64,000 nt of DNA, from assembly GCA_000727475.1 (NCBI GenBank), contig KL647302.1, positions 427,212-491,211 on the forward strand. The letters are read 5' to 3'. This document shows positions 59,801-64,000 of this stretch, in pieces. Position 1 is the stretch's first letter. Every line of letters starts with the position of its first letter. This DNA is from Sarcocystis neurona. Taxonomy: Eukaryota; Apicomplexa; Conoidasida; Eucoccidiorida; Sarcocystidae. A program made the position numbers and the translations under genes. The notes under the pieces are model-generated. The model saw only the letters and a list, made by a program, of their open reading frames with translations. It searched no databases and was not told the origin of the DNA.

Positions 59801-59903
59801 TTCTGCACGTGTGGAAGTGCACCGATCAATCAAGATTTTTTTTCTCCCCCCAAAATTGTGGTTCAAGTGCTATTTGTATTGCACCTCCGCATCAACCGTC
59901 GAC
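56866..59903. other. Largely featureless; one 102-bp tandem repeat
   Basis: Apart from the 70-codon minus-strand ORF ending at 57,045 and a 114-codon + ORF at 57,892-58,236 (ATG, no domain), I see no coding signal. Between 58,300 and 59,600 there is no frame of 60 codons on either strand. The last 170 bases are in frame with the secreted-protein gene downstream, but they contain no good start before 59,904. Confidence 0.6.
58168..58377. repeat. Tandem duplication, 102-bp period
   Basis: gacaatagctaca at 58,168 recurs as gacagtagctaga at 58,270. The copies then share cgttac(a/g)tga, gttgccacacgcttggcaca, gaagattg, and ctagagaacgagttgt, each ending in cattttgaag or catttgaag. They differ by scattered point changes and a small insertion. 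Confidence 0.9.
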
Positions 59904-61484
59904 ATGGGAAACTACAGGAGAGTTACGGTTTTTACACTTTCGCTCTCCTATTTCATTCTAGGGGAAGCTGCACATGTGGGCATTGAAATGCAACAACAAA
60001 TGCGCGACTTCCTTGGACGGCTGGGACGCGTCCGTCTTCGGAGCGGACGGGGTAGTGCAGTGGTTGACAAGCTCCCTGATGGTAGTCGAAATATCCACGA
60101 TGTTCGCAGTGACAAAATACCGCAGGGAGCCAGCGAATTTGCCCGTCGGGCCCCTTCTCTGGGGAGATTTTTTTACGAGGGCACTCGTGACGGATCCGAG
60201 TTGGGCTCGCACTCTGCGTCACGTTTCCGCACGGCCATGAGTCAGCTTTTATTCCGAAAGAGCGGATTTTTATCACATGACGTACCCGTCCTCACTGGTG
60301 CTGCTGCTCCTCTCTATACGTCTACAAGTAGCTGGGCAGCTCTTAAGATGCCGAAGTCTTCTACTGCGGTTGAACCGACTGCGACATCCAGCACCTTAGA
60401 TCACTTGTCTCCTGAGACGGAAGCTGGTGTTCTTGCATCTTCATCCGTACGGGAGCCTCTTTTACCAACCAGCGGCCGGTCGCCGGAGTGGGGAGGCTCT
60501 ACGTCGACCAGATCCGTCGAGTCGAGGTCTACAACCACTGGTGGGTTGGCGGAGTCGGGTGCTGCTACGCCTGTTACAACGTCGGAGTCGAAGTCTACAG
60601 CCAGTGCCGGGGGGGCGAACTCGGGTGCGCCGTCTGCAACTTCTACGTTGACGTCTCCAACCGGGGACACGCTGTTGAAGGGGGGGGATCCTACGCCAGC
60701 TGCAACGTCTGAGTCGACGTCTACAACCAGTAGGGGGCCGGCCACGCCGTCTCCAACCTCCACAGTTGTACGTCCCAAACAAGCGAATTCCAAAGCAGTT
60801 CTCGGAACTGGAGTTACCATATCTCCACCTGTTGCTGTAGATCTGGGGTCGGGCTACATCGACAAGTAAGTACGACCGTTGCAGAATTTTCAGTAAAAAA
60901 AGCTGGCCGTATCGTATTACGCATGTCTTCACATTAGCCGTGCGAGGCATCTAGCGCGATGTCAGGTTCAAGGATTCTCTTTCTGCACGCGCCTGCGTGG
61001 ACACGTCGCATCACCGAATAGACTAGCGTCTGATTGTTCTACACTTTGTTTTTATTTTGGTAACCGCACGGATGGTGCGGTCATCCCGGTGTATGCCGGG
61101 AACACGCCCGGTTGCCGTACTTGTGTGGGCTGGCGCTGAGACATCGCGGGTGGCACAACGCATGACAGCAGACTGTTCTGGAGAATATTCTCTTTACGCA
61201 TTCTGCTCCTGAGAACTATAAGTTTTTGTTTTTGTTGTCACCGTAGGATTTTCCGTATGTCTTTGGGAGATGATGGGGCGTTCCACGCCAAGCTCAGACG
61301 CTACGACCGCAAGTCAAAGGGACGTTCCGTAATGCTGGACCGTTACAGTTCAAGAGCACGTTCAGTGGCGAGCATTCCACTTGCAAATACGAGCGAATAT
61401 GCGCCTATGGTGTCTGAAGTCGCTGCGAGGAAAGCGTCCAGTGGGCAGGATCTTACGGAGCTGCAACGTTCCCGCATAATGTAG
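59904..61484 (+). CDS. Secreted Ser/Thr-rich (mucin-like) protein, two exons, 399 aa
   Basis: Exon 1 (59,904-60,865) starts at ATG with a signal peptide: basic MGNYRR, hydrophobic VTVFTLSLSYFILG, and likely cleavage after GEAA. A basic region of about 110 residues follows. Residues about 131-288 are then dominated by Ser, Thr, Ala, Gly and Pro in imperfect units of about 20 residues (SVESRSTTTGG, SESKSTASAGG, SESTSTTSRG), a likely site of O-glycosylation. Exon 1 ends acaa|gtaagt. Exon 2 (61,247-61,484) follows acceptor tcaccgtag in exact phase and adds 79 basic residues (KLRRYDRKSKGRS) to the stop. The upstream in-frame ATG at 59,733 would bury the signal peptide, so I chose 59,904. No known family; a microneme, dense-granule or wall protein is possible. 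No second membrane segment or GPI signal is seen. Confidence 0.72.
61063..61101 (+). repeat. Two adjacent hairpins in the intron of the secreted-protein gene
   Basis: accgcac-ggatg-gtgcggt (61,063-61,081) and tcccgg-tgtatg-ccggga (61,084-61,101) are perfect inverted repeats with 7- and 6-bp stems, 2 bases apart, in the 381-nt intron. They may form two stem-loops in the pre-mRNA. Confidence 0.8.
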
Positions 61485-64000
61485 AGGTAGCAGGTAGTAA
61501 CCTGGCGAAAGTACGAACGGTGTACCGTTCGTACGAACCCGCTGCTTGTTTGAATACCCAACGTTTCTTGTGAACGTTCATTTGTTGATTATGGACGTGT
61601 TTAACACAATGGTGTCCTATCGCGCACGCGCCACACGTGAACCACAACGATATTTCTACCAACTTAGCAGGGTATTTCTCAAATGGTCGGTGCACTCGTA
61701 TGTTTGTTGCCGAGAGTCGCACGAAATACAAGTAGAGGTGGCATTAGGCAGAGCTGTCCCGCCGTCCACAATTGTAAAACTTGTATGGGCCCAATAATGC
61801 AGTAGGCAGGATGTGTGTAACTTAGTCGAACATTTTACACCGACGGAGTATTTCCAATAAATTCATGAAGTGCCGAATATGTCGAATAGTGCTGAATGGA
61901 CAAGGAACACGCGAACAGAGTGCCTATGTTGTGTTTTAGGCATCGCACGTGGCGTTACACGCGTACGAAGTATCGCTTTCTCCACGTGAGGTTGAAGCCA
62001 GCCGAGCTGTGAGCCGACCGCTTTCTGCGAACGCTGGCGTTGTCAGCGTGTAGCCCTCGTATGCGCCGAGAACTCATCAAGTATGCTCATATGCATAAAG
62101 CTTAGGGTGTTTATTTGGCCGAGCTTAAACAAGCCAGTAGGGCTGCAGAACAGACACATCCCCCCGTACAACTGCAAGATTGACGTGATATGCTATAGTT
62201 TACAGTTGACAGTTTCGCACCGGCACCGGTCAGTTCAAAAGACAGGGGAGTAGAGTTTACTCTACCGCGCACCAGGGGTACTGCTTTGTGACAGTGTGAT
62301 CAATCCGCATTACACGCGTCAGTCGATTCCGGAAGTGAGCGAATGTGTGGCACAGGATTTGAGGGCGGCACGAACGTGTCTCTGGAGCCATTTCTTTCAT
62401 TGCATGTATGACAGTGCTGAGCGTGGCACTTTAAGTGTTTACCCTGTGCACGATGGCAAGTGCGAGGGACTGCTGCCTGCACTGCAGTTCATATCAGTCT
62501 CTTCTGAGCAGTTGCGTTGGGTACCTGGGACCAGATGCTAGTGGTTCGCAGGTCGTGCTACTCTTTGCGTGGAAGAGTGATATTTTTTTGTACAACAAAT
62601 GTAGAACTGCTGAGGACTTTCCTTTTTTTAAATGGTAGACACTGTGTGCGACTAGGTATTCAAACAACTGTACGTTTTTCGTCAGCCGACAATCCACCTC
62701 GGGTGGATGCTGATGCGGCCTTGTTGTTGCTGTAGGCACTGTACGACACTTTCGACATGTGTGATTCGGCTTCCCCTCACTGCACCTCTGTTCAAAACAA
62801 CCTTGGACGATCGCCTCCTTTGCGACTGTATACCCTTTGTGCACGTACACCGGTACAGACAGCCATGTTCACGCAAACAAAAAATGCTCTGCAACGAGGT
62901 CGTGCTTGTGGAAAACAGGCAAAACAGTCTTTCTTTGGCAAGGCAAAACTGAGTCACCATTTTGTATGAGCACGAGGACTCGTTACTTGTTGAAAATGGT
63001 GGCCCACCTCTCGGCGACCGCCGGAAAGTACTTGCAGCGCGTGGCACTACAGAAATACTTCGTAACGCTTGTTTGTGCGCTCAGACCTGGATGGAAGGTG
63101 CCCGGAGGGTATAACCGACAGAACAATAAGGAACCCACTGGGGCACGGTGATGACTCACGTATCACCCTTAGTAGTAGAAAACAACTCCATGCAGCCGGC
63201 CTTCAAGCGTATTATTGGGGTTTCGCCTCACTTCATCTATATATCCCATTAAACAATGCATACGCAGTACGAAGGTTGGGGTGCATTGAAGAGGAATCTT
63301 CCTTGTATTTCTAGCCTCTTTGTGCACCGCAGCGTACGTTGTCGTCTACACCTTCCGCATTCACCAGCGAGATGGCGGTGCTGTTAATGCAGGCGCCGGG
63401 TCCACCTGCAACGCGAATGATCCTAACGAGAGCCCAGAATAAACTGGACTATTAACAATGCTCTGGGATCTAGAAGCGTCAGTGCGACCAGCGCGTTTCT
63501 TTACACGTATGCTTGAACAGGGATACACGCAAACGTAGGTACGTGTACGTACGTATGTGTAGAAATATTCGTCTCTATGGTGCACACACGTCACAGGGCG
63601 AAGTGCCGGTTCTCCGTGTTTATGAATAGTGTTTTTTTTGGGAGATGCACTTGAAAGCCAATCAACGCACGTTCCATATACAGTACGCGCCCGCTATTAG
63701 TGGGGCGATGAAGTTCTCTTCCCGTTTTTCCTCTTCTGAGTTTTCATGAAGACGAGAGTTTCTGTTGCTCTCTCTTTTTGTTCATACCCGTAGAAATTCC
63801 TGTACACCTTGTTCGCCCTTTGACCGCAGAAAAATCCTGTTCTTGTCTCCTTTCGTATCACACCACAATCACTCCTCCCTCCCTGTTCCTCCCTGTTCTG
63901 AAGGTTTCTCCGTTACTGTGTTCGGTCGCCCTCGGCGCAAGATTTGTGGCGGGACCATGGAGAGTAGGGCACGGCGTGCGCTTGCTTGGAACACAGACAC
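61485..64000. other. 3' flank of the secreted-protein gene, otherwise no supported gene
   Basis: Apart from the hairpin at 61,511-61,534 (listed separately), frames of 60-121 codons overlap on both strands at 62,300-63,200. Most begin with non-ATG codons and none has a recognisable motif. The last 250 bases are T- and CT-rich with a ggaccATGG at the far end (63,953-63,960), which could start a gene beyond the window. Confidence 0.5.
61511..61534 (+). repeat. Perfect 10-bp hairpin just after a stop codon
   Basis: gtacgaacgg-tgta-ccgttcgtac is a perfect inverted repeat with a 4-base loop, starting 27 nt after the stop of the secreted-protein gene and therefore in its probable 3' untranslated region. 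It could be an mRNA stability or processing element, or a chance palindrome. Confidence 0.85.

Overview
This is nuclear DNA from a coccidian apicomplexan, most likely Eimeria or a close relative. The evidence is intron-rich protozoan genes, a nuclear gene for the C-terminal half of cytochrome oxidase subunit 2 (the split cox2 typical of apicomplexans and some green algae), and very abundant CAG/CTG triplets in and between genes, a known trait of Eimeria genomes. Species was not determined. No bacterial operon, insertion sequence, CRISPR array, rRNA or virus was seen.

Layout. Bases 1-4,590 hold microsatellites and short tandem duplications without a supported gene. Bases 4,600-23,100 are a repeat-rich segment of alternating CAG and CTG blocks plus CT-rich blocks. 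Inside it lies Rab6 (+ strand, 12,170-23,040, eight coding exons, 209 aa), whose introns are full of CTG. From 23,100 on the DNA is mostly repeat-poor, except for a second triplet-rich block at about 45,100-47,400. The firm genes there are cox2b (+, 27,089-27,748), PACRG (+, seven short exons, 31,491-37,093), ribosomal protein L27a/uL15 (-, two exons, 39,145-40,306) and a secreted Ser/Thr-rich protein (+, two exons, 59,904-61,484).

I also reconstructed several orphan genes or exons from open frames whose splice sites and phases agree. They are a 112-aa four-exon gene (-, 45,051-46,295), an exon at 48,534-48,729 (-), a two-exon C-terminus at 49,847-50,394 (-), a 124-aa two-exon gene (+, 51,152-52,927), a 70-aa three-exon gene (+, 23,925-24,283), a charged exon plus a duplicated Cys module (+, 54,646-55,188), and a Cys-rich last exon (-, 56,677-56,865). 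No function is assigned to these.

The genes are ordinary neighbours rather than a pathway: Golgi trafficking (Rab6), respiration (Cox2b), axoneme building in the flagellated microgamete (PACRG), translation (L27a) and a secreted protein. The exons are so short that most real coding sequence is hidden among longer spurious frames. PACRG, for example, has no exon longer than 183 nt. All splice models come from reading by eye and need transcript support.
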